Shown here piece after piece: positions 5,127-5,759 of a stretch of DNA of 5,759 bases. This DNA is from Candidatus Zixiibacteriota bacterium (GTDB lineage: Bacteria > Zixibacteria > MSB-5A5 > GN15 > FEB-12): contig DAOWMZ010000145.1 of NCBI GenBank assembly GCA_030642845.1, positions 1 through 5,759 of the forward strand. Reading direction: 5' to 3'. The stretch's first letter is position 1. Every line of letters begins with the position of its first letter. Position numbers and translations under genes: made by a program. The notes under the pieces were generated by a model, which was not told where the DNA came from, ran no database searches, and saw only the letters and a program-made list of their open reading frames with translations.

Positions 5127-5759
5127 TTACATTTTCTCATTCGCCATAGATGGCGGAGTAGTGCTTCCTATAAGATTGATATTGATATCAATTTCTTTAC
5201 TGACTTTGGCACCAATCAAGGGCATATTTTCCGGACCAGTGATATTATAATCAGCAAGAGCTACTTTGAAATTGGTGCGGATAGCCAGAAGATTCCCAGG
5301 AAGTTTCATTTTGGTCATTTCATTTTCCTTAAGGAATGTAACACGTGCCGGAAATTCTATTTGTCTGGATTCGCCGTTCAAAGAAAACTTACCGGTAACG
5401 ATCAATTCAAATGTCTGAGAATTTTCCATTTCTTTGATCAATTTAGCATTCTTAACTTTGTTAATTCTTAAAGTTATATCCTGATGCTTTTCAGCATTTA
5501 ACCAATTGGGGCTTTGCAAATGTTCATTGCGAAGAGGAATGCCGGTATTTAGAGAAGCAATCGGTACACTAAGATCGGCAGTGCCTCCCTTTTGCGGGTT
5601 GTCAGGATCAAAATTGATATAACCGGTTATCTGGTTAGAGGTGCCGACTATATCTTCGAGGGGAGCCTCACTTTTGAATGTGATTGTATTTCTGTTCATG
5701 GGATCGTCAATATAAAATTTATATCCCTCAGCAAAGGCAGAGGCACTTATGACTATCAG
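5127..5759 (-). CDS. yceI: YceI-family periplasmic lipid-binding-like protein, 5' end beyond window
   Basis: The open frame continues past the ATG at 5697-5699 to the right edge, adding 20 residues that end a signal peptide: LIVISASAFA then EGYKFYIDDP, with an AxA-type site after SAFA. The true start is therefore outside the window, the ATG at 5699 is internal, and the mature protein is about 200 residues. Family hallmarks are GTSNQITGYINFDP, then ADLSVPIASLNTGIPLRNEH followed by LQSPNWLNAEKHQDITLRI, matching the YceI signature of RN-x-H-(M/L)-x-S-x-x-WL-x-x-x-K-x-x-x-I. The end (ALADYNITGPE, then a strand ending in NINLIG) fits the last strands of the lipocalin-like barrel. YceI proteins bind isoprenoid or amphiphilic molecules in the periplasm; members linked to respiratory genes are known, but the ligand here is unknown. 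The TAA stop is followed by a strong terminator. Confidence 0.92.
   Translation of the reverse strand: MIVISASAFAEGYKFYIDDPMNRNTITFKSEAPLEDIVGTSNQITGYINFDPDNPQKGGTADLSVPIASLNTGIPLRNEHLQSPNWLNAEKHQDITLRINKVKNAKLIKEMENSQTFELIVTGKFSLNGESRQIEFPARVTFLKENEMTKMKLPGNLLAIRTNFKVALADYNITGPENMPLIGAKVSKEIDININLIGSTTPPSMANEKM

Noticed and set aside
5121..5471. Plus-strand open frame opposite the yceI-like gene
   Set aside because: Antisense shadow of a gene with clear family signature; no ribosome site is evident.

Overview
All six genes I can support lie on the minus strand, so the biology reads from the right edge to the left. The window is AT-rich by eye and has Shine-Dalgarno sequences in front of several genes. 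It encodes exported c-type cytochromes, a Tat-exported iron-sulfur protein and a YceI-type periplasmic protein. This suggests a Gram-negative, respiring (probably anaerobic or facultative) bacterium. I cannot name the phylum; a Bacteroidota/Ignavibacteria/Calditrichota-like lineage is only a guess.

Layout from right to left: (1) a YceI-family periplasmic protein whose start lies beyond the right edge (5127-5759), followed by a rho-independent terminator; (2) an unrecognised 123-residue protein with two membrane segments (4663-5034), followed by a second terminator; (3) a class I SAM-dependent methyltransferase (3748-4542); (4) a 175-base promoter region containing a sigma-70-like promoter with a perfect AT palindrome in its spacer; (5) an ArsR-family repressor (3219-3572); (6) a tightly packed module of a Tat-exported four-cluster [4Fe-4S] protein of HybA type (2235-3143), a HybB/NrfD-type polytopic quinone-reactive membrane protein (992-2248) and an exported multiheme cytochrome c (1-987), which still has an open reading frame at the left edge and shows 11 CxxCH motifs.

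The last three genes overlap or nearly touch and look translationally coupled. By family knowledge they would form a membrane electron-transfer complex: the NrfD subunit exchanges electrons with the menaquinone pool, the iron-sulfur protein relays them on the periplasmic face, and the multiheme cytochrome passes them to, or takes them from, periplasmic partners. The ArsR gene sits 75 bases upstream in the same direction and probably controls the operon and itself. No molybdopterin or hydrogenase catalytic subunit is visible here, so the substrate is unknown.

The multiheme cytochrome gene is easy to miss because no stop codon falls inside the window. I translated it by hand from the minus strand. 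I found no tRNA, rRNA, CRISPR array, insertion sequence or prophage signal.
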